This document shows, piece after piece, positions 45,015-55,383 of a stretch of 64,000 bases of DNA. The position numbers were made by a program, and so were the translations under genes. Below the pieces are notes generated by a model. That model saw nothing but the letters and a program-made list of their open reading frames with translations. It ran no database searches and was not told where the DNA came from. The DNA lies in the NCBI RefSeq assembly GCF_963678635.1, contig NC_087066.1:58422312-58486311 (forward strand), in the 5' to 3' direction. The first letter of the stretch is position 1. Each line of letters opens with the position of its first letter. This stretch comes from Symsagittifera roscoffensis (lineage: Eukaryota; Xenacoelomorpha; Acoela; Convolutidae).

Positions 45015-45616
45015 AAGATCGTATGTTTCGTTATTTATTTTTCAATTGCGTAGTACGATTGTTTGTTTATTTCCTAAATTGTTCAGTGACATAAGGTTTA
45101 GGATGAGGGGTGCAAGGTTGTTATTAGTGATTTTTAAAATCCTAGACTTGTAGTCCCTCCAATTTTTTTTTGTTGGCCTAATTTGGGTCTTTTATGTAGG
45201 GTTGGAGAGAAAGTTATATATCGATTACGAAGAATGATTTCTACTTCCTCGTGGCTATTCTAAGTTAAGGTGTTAACTTACTTAATCTTACTTAGGGGCA
45301 GTGATTGTGTTCAAGGGTTGGAGAATAGTAAATCGATCCACAAGGTTCGGGTATAATTAGAACACAGATAGTTCGTTATATACTATTTTAATTCTTACTA
45401 AGATTTAAGGTTCAGCCTGGGTCAGGTAAGAGGGGGGATTAAGTGAAGGATGAATAACCGAAGTTCTTCACTGTGTAGCTTAATTTGAATGGTTGGTGTG
45501 TTTGAAAAATTTCTATTAGTCCTGGGTATTTTGAGAAAGGGTTGGGGTGTGAATCGACGTTTGAGTTCGTTAGACACTTTATTATTGGGTGGGGGAGAAC
45601 AAAATTGTTCCTTTTT

Positions 45617-45641
45617 GATCCAAGGACAGGCCTTGATGATC
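45617..45641 (-). promoter_or_regulatory. Leader hairpin 2 of the nested element
   Basis: In transcription sense it reads GATC-AT-CAAGG / CCTGT / CCTTG-GATC, again with the AT bulge. It lies 75 bases downstream of hairpin 1 (67 in copy C). Order and spacing are conserved between copies. Confidence 0.6.
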
Positions 45642-45691
45642 GGTATATAAAGTTTAATGATATAAAATGGATTTAGTTTAATTTTTAATGG

Positions 45692-45717
45692 AGATCCAAG
45701 GGAAGCCTTGATGATCT
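45692..45717 (-). promoter_or_regulatory. Leader hairpin 1 of the nested element
   Basis: In transcription sense it reads AGATC-AT-CAAGG / CTTC / CCTTG-GATCT: ten pairs with the same AT bulge as in copy C (664-689). The loop is shorter by one pair on each side than in copy C, with the stem extended by a G-C pair. Confidence 0.6.
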
Positions 45718-46075
45718 GGTTTAAGATTAAATAAATTGAGATAAAAGAAGGATAAAAATTTAGCTAAGATTTTAAAGATAATTTAAATTTATTTGATAAA
45801 AATTTTAGTGTTTGATGATATTAGTGATTTAAATGTTTGCTATTATGTTTAGGTGATGAAATAGGGGATGCTAGGATGATTTGTATAGACTAATAATTAA
45901 TGATAATTTCAACTAATTTTTTTTTCTTTGTATAAATATATTTTTCAGATATCTTTTTCAATTTTACTGCAGATTTAGAGGAAACGATTTGAGATGTTTT
46001 TATAAATCGTTATTGTACAATGATAAAAAGTATTTAGCGCCTGCAGTAATCATTGAAGATTTTTCTTCAAGGGTT

Positions 46076-46309
46076 CTATGTTTGCAAATGAAACCCTAAA
46101 TTCTTTGCTATTAAAATCCTAAATATAAAAGTTTGGTCTGGCTTTCGCTGTACGACCATGAAACTTAATGGTAAGTTTCTTCGTAGTCGTAGATCGTCTC
46201 TTGTCCGAGATCGTCTTCCAATGCCTGGTAGTTCTTTTATTGTGCGGAATAGCAGTTCTGATCTATTGAGTCGTAGACACATTTCAATTAGGTTATTATC
46301 ATATAACAT
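46076..46309 (-). CDS. Arg-rich leader ORF (77 codons), conserved in copy C
   Basis: The first reading frame after the primer-binding site, beginning about 95 bases inside the 5' LTR. It is intact (77 residues). The centre is very basic (GRRSRTRDDLRLRRN) and the end reads RKPDQTFIFRIL followed by a short tail. The counterpart at 26-224 keeps the basic centre and RKPQQIFVFRIL ending despite DNA divergence and a frameshift, and the last shared residues are conservative changes. Possible roles are an RNA-binding accessory protein or a first coding exon spliced to a downstream gene; a chance frame seems less likely. No known family is recognised. Confidence 0.6.
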   Translation of the reverse strand: MLYDNNLIEMCLRLNRSELLFRTIKELPGIGRRSRTRDDLRLRRNLPLSFMVVQRKPDQTFIFRILIAKNLGFHLQT

Positions 46310-46379
46310 TTTGATAATTTTTTTGTCTAATTCTAATCTTATCTGTTAGTTCTGAACTAATTTGTTTTTTAAGGTCTTG

Positions 46380-46403
46380 ATCGAAACTTATGGTTGCACC
46401 AGA
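46380..46403 (-). promoter_or_regulatory. Probable primer-binding site of the nested element
   Basis: In transcription sense the bases after the 5' LTR read TC-TGGTGCAACCATAAG. A TGG start two bases inside the LTR is typical of tRNA-primed elements. The priming tRNA was not identified. A similar TCTGGTG adjoins the duplicated LTR end at 28084-28089. Confidence 0.6.
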
Positions 46404-46814
46404 TGAGTTATATTCTTTGGTCTAACTCATAGAGTAATTTCGGGTAGGGTACACTGTCTGCTCGTCACGCTATCTTATTTTCGGCCGGATAGATTCCTGC
46501 AACTTCTTAGTCTAATACCGATCCTAATCTTACTCTTATATCTACTAGTCTCAGGGTGTTTAACTAGTCTCTGCTAGGCTCAATAGATCTAGAGTATACT
46601 GGCTTATTGCGATTGCTAAACTTCTCTGGGAGAGGTAACTAATTTCTAAGTTAAATTCAAATCTCTCTGGTGCTGAAATTACAAGTAATTTCAGCACTTA
46701 CCAATAAGTGGATTGTTAGTTAGATGGATCGTGATTGGTTAATATTAAATAATTTATAGAGATGAAATATCCAATGTATAAACAAAGAATAAATATAGTT
46801 TATATCTGGTTCCA
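46404..46814 (-). repeat. 5' LTR of the nested element
   Basis: 411 bases; in transcription sense it begins TGGAACCAGATATAAAC and ends AACTCA. It matches 28090-28499, apart from a region near 46410-46425 where TATTCTTTGGTC replaces GGTTCGTGGTGT, and scattered substitutions. It contains the inverted CTGAAATTACAAGTAATTTCAG at about 46671-46694. Confidence 0.88.
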
Positions 46815-46818
46815 CTAG
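46815..46818. repeat. Target-site duplication CTAG (right)
   Basis: CTAG immediately after the CA end of the nested element. Host sequence GATTATCAAGTTTTTG resumes after it, colinear with segment A. Confidence 0.85.
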
Positions 46819-46984
46819 GATTATCAAGTTTTTGAAAAACAAACGCAACAAAAAAATCAATTCAATAGCGGGCATACAAAGTAAACATTTTCACATACTT
46901 TAAAAACAAACAGTTTTGAACCTTCATTTCAAATTTAAAAACACAAGAACAACAAAAACTTTAAAACATTTATTAACTTCCCGA

Positions 46985-47188
46985 ACTTACAGATGAAATA
47001 AGAAGAATTTGATCAACTAGCTTACTTATGACCAAAATATTCCATTGTATATGTTACATCGGAATTTGATGTATCAAGTTTTATTCATCTTTAAATTTTC
47101 CACTCAAACCTGACGCAGTCTTGAAAAAGCAACGCGCAAATGAAGTCCCTATGCGTTAACAAAGTAAATAGACTCATAGATAATCTCG

Positions 47189-47248
<60 letters not shown>

Positions 47249-47960
47249 CAGCAGTAAACAAAAAACAAAAGCCAAGATAAAACCCATTCATATTCCCAAT
47301 TAGTATCGTAGCAAAAGGAGAATCTCCTAAAATAGTACTAGACTCAAGATACGTAACTTCTCTAGAAGATGAAGCAAAAAGTAACTGGCGAATAGAGTCA
47401 TCACAGGTAATACTTGACAAATTGACAATTTTACACGACAGAAGACATCAACAGTGCATGTTATCAAATGCCCTTAGATGAGTAATCACGAAGGTTAAGA
47501 CAATTTGTCATTAGAGATCAACAATACAAAATTAATAGAATAATTTATGGAGTATCCACAGGACCAGTAGCTTTTTCCGCACTCCTTGGCAAACTTTTGC
47601 GACCATTAATTGTGAGTAACAAAGTCATCATTTGCTTAGACGATATTTTCAAACAATCGCAAGCAAAATTAGAAAAACTTTAATTTAGAAATAAAACACC
47701 AAATACTTGAAACAGACAAGAATAAATCAACCCCAGTTGAATCATTTTTTTCTCAACCGGGTTAAGCTTTTAGGTCACATAAAAAACATTAACACCTCTA
47801 AAATTAAGAAAAAAAGCTATCTTGAAGTTACAACCACAACCTAATAAGAGTAAATTTAGGAATATAAAAAGATTTAGGCAAATACGCATGAAAAGAGAAC
47901 TATTTCTAAGACCAACTTACAATTTTTATTTCAACAAAATAATTTCGAAGACAATCAAAC
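46985..47960 (+). pseudogene. Reverse transcriptase of segment B
   Basis: About 46990-47075 reads EEFDQLAYL.PKYSIVYVTSEFDV. About 47480-47680 reads FVIRDQQYKINRIIYGVSTG, PVAFSALLGKLLRPLIV and then ICLDDIFKQSQ, so the catalytic YLDD has become CLDD with both Asp kept. The thumb follows to about 47960 with stops. A long (AT)n microsatellite at 47193-47247 interrupts the fingers region. It corresponds closely to the nested element's RT frames at 40108-39186. Confidence 0.8.
47193..47247. repeat. (AT)n microsatellite
   Basis: About 27 uninterrupted AT dinucleotides inside the RT of segment B. The equivalent position in segment A (about 26040) has only AATATAAATTTA, so the array expanded after the A/B duplication. 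Confidence 0.95.
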
Positions 47961-48174
47961 ACCAAAAGTGATTCAATGAAAATAAAAAACTCAAAACCAA
48001 CAAAAATCAAACAATATCGCTGACCGAAATCAATCAATTTGAGCTATCTGGGATGCATCCACTTTCGGAATTGGAGCAACACTCTCATAACCTCAACACC
48101 GATCGAAAAAAATGAACATAAAAAATATATAGTATTTAATTGATTTCCATGAAATTCCCAAATTTACAAATGGT

Positions 48175-48775
48175 TTGGACAAATTGAAAAGACCTTGCTT
48201 TGCCAGACATTTTTCAGAGAAATACACTATCAGAATTACTAACACGAAAAAAACAGTTGAAGACCCACAAAAGACAAAACTTTGCCTTGCTCAAGAAGAA
48301 ACATCACCACGACTAGAAAGCAAACAAACACTAAAAGTTGTTAGGGATAGCAAACAAATAAGTGATTTAGAATATTTCCCACTTATTCTAGCATGTCAAA
48401 ATAATCAATATAAAATCGATTTAGCAGAAAAAATATCATTTCAACCCATACCATGTTTTTCCTGGATTAAAATAATACAAAATTGAAAACAAAAAAGACA
48501 AACCCCACAAGGAAACCAATTATTTCCCATCTTACAAAAAGAAAGATTTAATTGACACAGTGAATTTAGCAGGACTATTGGGTACAAGCAAAAAGTACAC
48601 ATTCAATAAAGTCTTTGGTCTTAAAAAAGTTGATAAAATCCCATTAACAAATCAAGAAAAACAAAAAAAAAACATATTTTTTACTCTTGACAATAAAACT
48701 GACAGTATAATTACTCCAAAAATATCAAAACCTAGACTCTGTAATACGCCAAATGAAATATGCGCACACGTATAG
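48175..48775 (+). pseudogene. RNase H-integrase linker of segment B
   Basis: 48175-48486 is open for 103 codons and reads KLCLAQEETSPRLESKQ and FPLILACQNNQYKIDL, matching the nested element's linker (LYLAKNETSPRLECK and FPLYLDCQKNHYEVDV at about 38640-38490). 48560-48775 continues it. A weak RNase H trace (IWDASTFGIGATLS at about 48040-48080) lies just upstream. It joins RNase H to integrase; no separate function is proposed. Confidence 0.65.
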
Positions 48776-49700
48776 AACCAAACCTGTAAAAGCAGTTATA
48801 AACATCCTAGGGAACAAAACATTACTCCGATATTTTCGCAATTTTAACAACACATATGTAGATGAAAATTTCGAAATCTTAGAGAATTTCTACAAAGATA
48901 CTAAAGTACCCTGTTTCCCAATAAATTTAAATTTAGTAGTATTTTATATAGCCCTCTCTTTCATTTTTGAAGGACCTAATTGATCAGAAAAAATCCACAT
49001 TTTTACTCAAAGTTTTTATTTTGAAAACGCACCAACATGGATAAAAAGTACTTTGTAATGATTGGTTTACCTCTCAACTGAAAAAAAATTCCACGCCAAA
49101 GATAATTTGCAAAAAACAAGACCTTAAAATGAACGGTTCATGTTTTAATCACACGCCTATTTGATACGAAAGACCATATATCACCCTCTTCTGAAGAATA
49201 CTCAAATGTTAGGGTATTAGTAGACGCATTTACACATTATGTAGCCATAAATATTGAACTTCACCTGCTCCATGAACTAATGGATTGGTCGAAGACATGA
49301 ATCATTCACTGCATGAATATTTATTTTGTTCACACACTGAAGTATAACAAAAAATAGCAAAGAAATTTTTACCAAGACAAAATGTCCAATTTCAAATTTA
49401 TTGACGTTTTATACCCGCTCCAGATCTAAAAATTGGTTCATTTTTTGCTTCAAATCCAAATTTCATGCTACACAGCGGAAAGTAAAAGAAATTACAAACT
49501 TCAAGAAAGAGACTGTACCAGCTTTATGATCAACCCACTGAAGTAACAAACAAACCCATGCCCAAAACAGAAAAAAACACACAACCGGAACAATCTCCTA
49601 CCATACCACCCAAAAGAATTTGCTCTCTGAAAACATACCCAGTTCTTTTTTTTTACCGGACTCCATATTGAGAAACACCACAGGACATCATCAAAAATTC
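48750..49700 (+). pseudogene. Integrase of segment B, core partly deleted
   Basis: About 48753-49070 gives the region before the zinc domain (ILGNKTLLRYFR, as in the nested element) and traces of H2C2. About 49200-49240 reads VDAFTHYVA, the first catalytic Asp. About 49265-49310 reads NGLVEDMNHSLHEYL, the catalytic Glu. The stretch between them, including the second Asp, is missing. 49430-49660 holds the C-terminal domain (FASNPNFMLHSGK, RLYQLYDQPTEVTNK). The deletion removes about 180 bases and makes the protein inactive. Confidence 0.72.
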
Positions 49701-50335
49701 ACAACAACTCCAATCATCTCGAATCTGAAACCAACCGAGAAAAACTTAAAAATTTTTTATCCCACAGTCAAAGATAATGAAAAAAATAGAATTCCATAAA
49801 CCACTGAAAAATAAACAAAATTTTCAGAATTAAACAATTACTTGAAATACTTTTTTAAAAGTCTCAACAATATCCTAAGAAGCTATGCATCTAATCTATT
49901 TTCTTTGAATTAATTTGATTTTTGATTTGTATTTTAATTTCTAAGAAATAAATAACATTCACCAAAAAAATTAAACAATGACGGAGCGTAGAAAAAGTCC
50001 CCTTTGACAACTGGATGATCTCAATTGCCTAATTCAACTGGTTTTTCATCGTCCCCACCTAACCAGTTGATTTTCTGTTCTGTTTAAAAGCTAACTACAA
50101 GGCAGTCAGCCTAATCTTAAAACTTCACAAGATCTCCTAGAACAAAAACAAAAATTAGCAAGTGAATATCAAACCTTCAGACTGGTCTTCGCCAAAATTT
50201 ACCTATATTCAATCAACTAGTCAAAAATTAATAACCTATTCGACTCCACCAGCAGCTTCATCACCGGAAAAACCATAAAACTTTTTGGAAACTTTTAAAT
50301 CAATTGTTCAATTTTTAAACAATTCTAAAAATTTT

Positions 50336-53095
50336 AAAATTCAACTCCCAACATTCGTTCTAAGCTTTTGAATATTTATCTCTACTGACATCTCAAAACT
50401 TATCATAATTCTTTTTCTAGTTTTTTGTCTTCAAGTGGATTAAGTATCTGTATGATATCTAAAAAATCTGTCTTCAATATTAAGTAATTTTTTATTATGA
50501 AAGGAAACCTGATACTTTTTGTTTCTTTCTGAAAGTATTAGCATCCCTAAAAAAAGCACTTTCAGCACTGTCGAAGACTAGTATCAAGACAATACTTTTA
50601 CTTACTCTCAACTGACAAAACTGCAAAAAATCTGTAGCAAGATTTTTGATCAAACCCCAGAACAGATTCCCCATCTGTCAACCCATCCTAAAACCTGTAT
50701 TAAAAATCCCGCACAGTCGATAATTCTAACATACAATCAATCCAATCTCAAAAATGTACCCGGATAACTTACGTTCAAAACCCAAATACCTTTGAGGAAA
50801 GACCAGTACCTCGGTGAGAACCTCTCACTCCAGCACGTCTTACCACACCCTTAAGTGAGTCACAAAACGAACCAACTTATACTCTCTCTACCCATCATTA
50901 TCAGAAGAGTTGAACAGATCTAGACTTCAATGTCAAAAACAACTCCAATCAAAAAACAAACAATTCACCCACGACGTAAAAAAATTTCTTAATTCGTTAT
51001 AGTGAAACGAGAACAAATCAACAAACACTCACCACGTGCATCTTCCACTTACCAACTAATATAGAAAGCACTCCTCCACTTAATAGATTAACTTCACTAC
51101 AAAACATACCAAAAATACTATCAGACTACCTAGTTTGAATCCCAACCTCTAAGCAAAAGAACGAAAACCCATTCAACACCATCTTTTTCACGCAGACTCA
51201 TGTATTGGTTGATCTACACGTTTCTCCTTGGCAAATAAAGTCCAGCTAACGGTTAAATCGATGGTTCTTCCAATACAGTATTATCAACTCTACCAGAAAC
51301 ACTTTTCCTACGATCAACACCATCATTGACGAAAATTTCTTCTCTAAGTACCTTTCCCACAAACTGGCAGCAACATCTGAGTAAAAGATATCAAGAACTA
51401 CAGAATACTAATAAACGCTTACGACTCTATTGGAACACCTTTGTAGCACCTCCTCCTTTTTTTGTTTCGGCCATCATCCAGAAAGCACTCGACTCCACAG
51501 TTGAGCAATAAGCTGATTATAAACTAGACCAGACCTTTATAAAGATATACAAGATCAATATATTCAAATTTTATCTCAACGAAGTTTTGTGCTAAATTTC
51601 GTAATGTCTATAAGACTGAATCACCTTACAAATCACCTATTAGCACCATCTCAACCAGACATAACAGTAGAATCTTCGCATCTTCGATTTATTTGTACAG
51701 AACTAATTTACACATACACTAAAAAAACGATTGGTTATACATCTTTTTACAATCCATTTTCAACTTTGTCAACACATGTGTCTTTGAATATCGTCATTGC
51801 TTGACATCCTTTGCCTTCTCGAAATTTTCGAACCAACAGTTCACAACAAACCATCCACGCGTGCAGGAACACAAGGCCTCCCAGTGACACACTGATTGCG
51901 AAGACAATCAACAAAAAACATTAGATAAAAGCGCAAAAAACCAAGTAATAGAATGCGAATCATAACCAGAAGCAATCGAAACAACTAATTTCATTACTAT
52001 ACTTTACCGCAAGGTCCGCGCTACAACACTTGTAAGCTAAAAAATTTACAGATAAAATCTCTGAAAGTTGCTGTAAATATCAAAAAAAAAACTGAAAAGA
52101 TCACGAATCATATTACCAAAGTCAAATTGAACGACTACAACAACTCAAACCCATAGATTGAAAAAAAAAAGAAATGAGACATAAATAGTCAAACACAAAG
52201 AAAGCATTCGCACACTTGTGAGTTTTCACGTTTTCCCTGAATCAACAAATCAACATCAGCTTATCAACAGCCCTTATCATGGCGCATTTGGATGAGTAAA
52301 AACTTATTTACATCAGGTTGGTATAAATGGTCCATCAAATTGTAAAGCTAGCACAAAAACATTAGGTCTTGAGAAATAATGTTTTAATTAGAAATTTCAA
52401 CTCTAACAAAGTCAGCTCACACGAAATTTACAGGTTTACACTATGATATAAACAGGGATCCGCTCACCTTGTAAGAATGATCAAAGTTTTTGCGACCCCA
52501 CAACTCACACCCAGTTAACAATTGTTTGGTTCCCTGAAGAAACATTCACCACTTTTCTAGTAATTAAAATTCAAGCACGAATAACTAAATTTCACAAAAA
52601 GCATTTCATAAAAAATATACAATTCACGCAAGTATATCTTCATCAAAAACGCAACCTACTAGTACCTATTGAAAAACAGAAGGTATTTAGAAAAAATTAA
52701 CACCTTTTTTGAAATAGACCCAGAAACAGAATTCGCATGTAAATAATGATAATGGAAGCCACTATTTAAAAACCAATATTCCGAAACCCTAGTTGAGTAC
52801 AAAAAAAGACTTGATATGAAACCAAGAAAACTCATAATTTCCGAGCACGCCACAAATCAAAATAATGGCAATGAAAACCTTTAAAAACCAGGTAATTTAC
52901 AAAAAAAAACAAGGAACAAACTGATAAAAAACTTCCACAAAACCGTGACAGTACACGCTTGCAAAGACTATCACTAATGAAACACAAATTCTGGAGCAAT
53001 CCCTTGTGATACACATCTAGACATGAAAATTGACTAAACAATAAAATGAAAGTTTCAAGAAAAAAACACTCTCAGAACTCTAAACACTACATCAT
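50336..53095 (+). pseudogene. Envelope-like region fragment, unit 1
   Basis: Plus-strand reading parallels the minus strand of the nested element from about 35640 to 33040. Anchors include TACCTTTGAGGAAAGA near 50790 against CACCTTTGAAGAACGA at about 35310, TGGAACACCTTTGTAGCACCTCC (51438-51460) against TGGAATACTTTCGTAGCACC at about 34700, and CAGAATTCGCATGTAAATA near 52727 against ACAGAATTTGTATGTAAATA at about 33345. Frames are short (61-71 codons) with many stops. It is the continuation of segment B, so it once was that copy's env. It stops at about 53095, before the part corresponding to the C-terminal anchor. Confidence 0.75.
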
Positions 53096-53230
53096 CTTGT
53101 AAAAAAGAAAGAAAACAAAAACCACATTAACACTATCAAAACTGAAAATCATTTCATTTTATTCAAGTTTCTCGGGTAGAATTAAAAAAGAAGAAATATT
53201 GAATAAATTGCGTAAAATCTACACAAATTA

Positions 53231-53449
53231 TCAGTTTTTTGTAGTTTTCTGTGAACCATTCGCCAATATTTTTTGTAAAAAAGGAACAAGTTGTTCTTTT
53301 TGACCCAAAGAATCAGCAAAGTAGTAGGTTTTGTTCAACCGAGCTATCATGATCCAGTGTTCCCCTCTATCATTGCTTGGAGCTGAGTTGATGATTGCAA
53401 AAGAGTACTTTGTTAGCTGAGGTACTTTATCAGAAGGGTAAGATCCCAT
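53231..53449 (-). pseudogene. Maverick adenain-like cysteine protease fragment, unit 1
   Basis: A 72-codon frame with YSFAIINSAPSNDRGEHWIM then YYFADSLGQKEQLVPFLQKI. GEHW carries the catalytic His, and FADSLG the acidic residue, of the adenovirus-type (Ulp1-fold) protease that Mavericks encode to mature their virion proteins. The normal enzyme is near 200 residues with a downstream Gln and Cys. Here the frame ends 15 residues after the acidic block, so the nucleophile Cys is missing. It lies downstream of the polymerase on the same strand. Confidence 0.8.
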
Positions 53450-53689
53450 GTACTTGAACCTGAGTTCAGCAATTCTTTCAATAGTTTATCGAAGTGAAAA
53501 ACTATCCATCTTTGCAATTGTTAGCTGTTTTACATCTAAAAACAAAGAAATATATAAAATATACTTTTATAGCTTTTGCATTCTTCGACCAAATTTCCTT
53601 GGACAACAGTGTGCAAAATTTTCTGTGAGGTCAGTGATACTTAGTTTGTGGTATTTTGTATCCGTTTGAGTTCAATAAGTTTTTGCCCT

Positions 53690-55383
53690 AAATGAGACAC
53701 ATTTTGCATAATTTTCGTTTTCGATTGCATAATTTTTCATTTAGTCTCCAATATTGTTTCTTCCAAACTCAGTGTTTTTGAAAATTGGAGGAAAGTTGGC
53801 AAATTTTGATTTCAGCTCATCTGGAAAAATTAAATCGCATTGAACATAACTAAAAAGGGATCCATCTTTTCTTTTTGCTAGAAGGGAGTATGTAGAAAGA
53901 GGTATTTTGTAGGAAAATTAGGTTCTGACGTGTTTTTTGATCTTGTCATCGGTTTGGAAATTTTCCCACCACGCACATTCGCACATTTCTTTGACTTTGT
54001 ATCCTTCTCTTTTATGTATTCCCGTCTCATATCATCCATCTCTCTCTTCTTATTACCTCGTTCAATATCCTGGTCGGTTAAGGAGGGTCGAGCTTCTTGA
54101 CAAGAACAGAAGTGGTAGTAACATCGCATTGTTTCCAACACTGTCTTACATTGATCACAATAACCGTCCACATTAAAACAACCGATTTTTTTCTGTTTAC
54201 CAGATGTGAAAAAAACTCAATTTTACATTCTGGTCTTTTTTCTTGGTAAAAAGACATGACCATATTCTCAAAGTTGCGTGTTCGATTATGTCTAGCCTTG
54301 AATTTCTGCATATCAGTGTCAAACTCCCATCTCGTGTACAGTCCTGTTGGCATATCTTGGCACATTGAGAAGGGGTAGAGCTGGCTTGCATCAGTTCCAA
54401 CTATCGATTTACAAACATTTGATGATTTTCTGATGAATGTCTCATCAACTACAGCTTTTCGAGTGAAAACAATGGAAGGTCCACCAGTCATGTCTTCTCA
54501 AATTTTTTCACGCATCTTTATCACTTTCGCAAAATGGATAAATATTGTAATTTTGTAGATTTGTGTGGACATATGTTTGCTAGATTTGGAAGCGTACATC
54601 CAAGTTTTAACACATCTATCACATTGTTATGATAAAACTGAATCATTTTTTGCATTGTTTCCACAGTAGGAACTACATCCTTGTTATTGTACACTGCCAA
54701 AAAATCTTTGGACTTAGACATCCAGTTTTTCTTCCGAGTCTTCTTCTTAATTTGAAGCTTTTTCAGTGCTTGTTGTTGACCAAGACCACTGTTTCTCGCC
54801 TTCTCATAATCTCATTTCGTTTCGCTAGCTTTATAGGCTTTGAGAAAGGAGTCTAGAGTAGTTGCCCCACCCAGAAACTTCCTTATGTCGAAAAAATGTA
54901 CATCTCCAAACTTGAAGGAAATGGAATCGTTTGCTTTTTTGATGACTGATGTTTCTTGTTCTTTATCGCGAATCACATAGGGGATTATGTAGGAACTGAT
55001 TAAATTCAAATCATATCTACCACTATTAAATCCAAAAGGAGGTTAAGTATTTACATATCTCCCCAGATGTTGTTTCAAATCGATGAGTTGGTTTTTCTGA
55101 ATTCGCAAGAATTGTGTTGACATATCTGCCTCTTCCGGATCTTCTCAATGCATTCGTCTTTGTACGCAAATTTGTTATTCGAATATTTCTGACCTCGTTT
55201 GTTTAGCTGATCAAGATCTTTTTCATTACTTCATTGACAGTTACTTCATTATTTTGAAATTTTTGCTCTAGCTTACTTTGTTCAGCCAACAGTTCGAAGT
55301 TGGTTACAAAATCGATTATCAAGTTCTGTGGATCCTTGTTGTACAAAAAGATGGGTTCATCAATCAGATTCAACATTCAATTT
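53690..55383 (-). pseudogene. Maverick/Polinton protein-primed DNA polymerase B fragment, unit 1
   Basis: Minus-strand reading from 55383 gives LIDEPIFLYNKDPQNLIIDF, then the exonuclease motif FNSGRYDLNLI (about 55035-55000), a region with FGDVHFFDIRKFLGG (55009-54812), LAVYNNKDVVPTVETMQKM (54721-54521) and the palm motif A region VGTDASQLYPFSM (54491-54078). After a frameshift come CDQCKTVLE...YYHFC and the segment to FPPIFKNTE (about 53780). The second palm motif with its catalytic Asp pair is absent. Family-B polymerases of this type replicate Mavericks from protein-capped ends. The copy is truncated at both ends and frameshifted at about five places. Confidence 0.82.

Larger units (their letters stand above)
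45015..46075 (-). other. Leader of the nested element between mini-ORF and gag
   Basis: About 1.06 kb, AT-rich, without a frame of note, matching copy C 225-1368. Conserved blocks include the two hairpins and a stretch at about 45400-45480 (copy C 890-960, GAACTTCGGTTATTCATCC type). A leader this long may carry packaging, translation-initiation or insulator-like functions; this is inference from conservation. Confidence 0.6.
27995..46814 (-). mobile_element. Complete nested 18.8-kb LTR retrotransposon of the Ty3/gypsy class with envelope-like region (coding strand minus)
   Basis: The element is bounded by direct repeats (28090-28499 and 46404-46814), starts TG at 27995, ends CA at 46814, and is flanked on both sides by CTAG (27991-27994 and 46815-46818). 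The related segment A carries the empty site with one CTAG at about 25651-25654, confirming a 4-bp target-site duplication. On the minus strand it carries leader ORF, leader, gag, protease, RT, RNase H, integrase, spacer, envelope-like region, an extra ORF and a long 3' non-coding region. By eye the LTRs differ at about ten of some 320 positions after the duplicated part, so the insertion is not recent. Coding regions have frameshifts and stops. Confidence 0.92.
46815..50335 (+). mobile_element. Segment B, right arm: RT to pol-env spacer
   Basis: Resumes exactly where the left arm stops at 27994. It holds the RT start (46985), RT palm (47490-47690), RNase H trace (48010-48080), linker (48175-48775), integrase zinc domain and partial core (48750-49340), integrase C-terminus (49430-49660) and the pol-env spacer (49700-50335). 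It then passes without a break into the env region of array unit 1. The copy is related to, but clearly diverged from, the nested element. Confidence 0.8.
50336..55383. repeat. Array unit 1
   Basis: Left end is continuous with gypsy segment B. 50336-53095 is env-related (plus strand), about 53120-55383 is Maverick-derived (minus strand). At its right end ATTCAACATTCAATTT passes into AAAATTCAACTCCC of unit 2. The shared ATTCAA at the junction suggests microhomology-mediated joining. Confidence 0.9.

Noticed and set aside
47091-47420. 109-codon minus-strand frame with an Ile-Tyr repeat
   Set aside because: The repeat is simply the (AT)n microsatellite, and the frame is antisense to the RT of segment B.
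52659-53041. Two minus-strand frames (64 and 69 codons) repeated in the array
   Set aside because: They are antisense to the env fragment and recur only because the whole unit is repeated.
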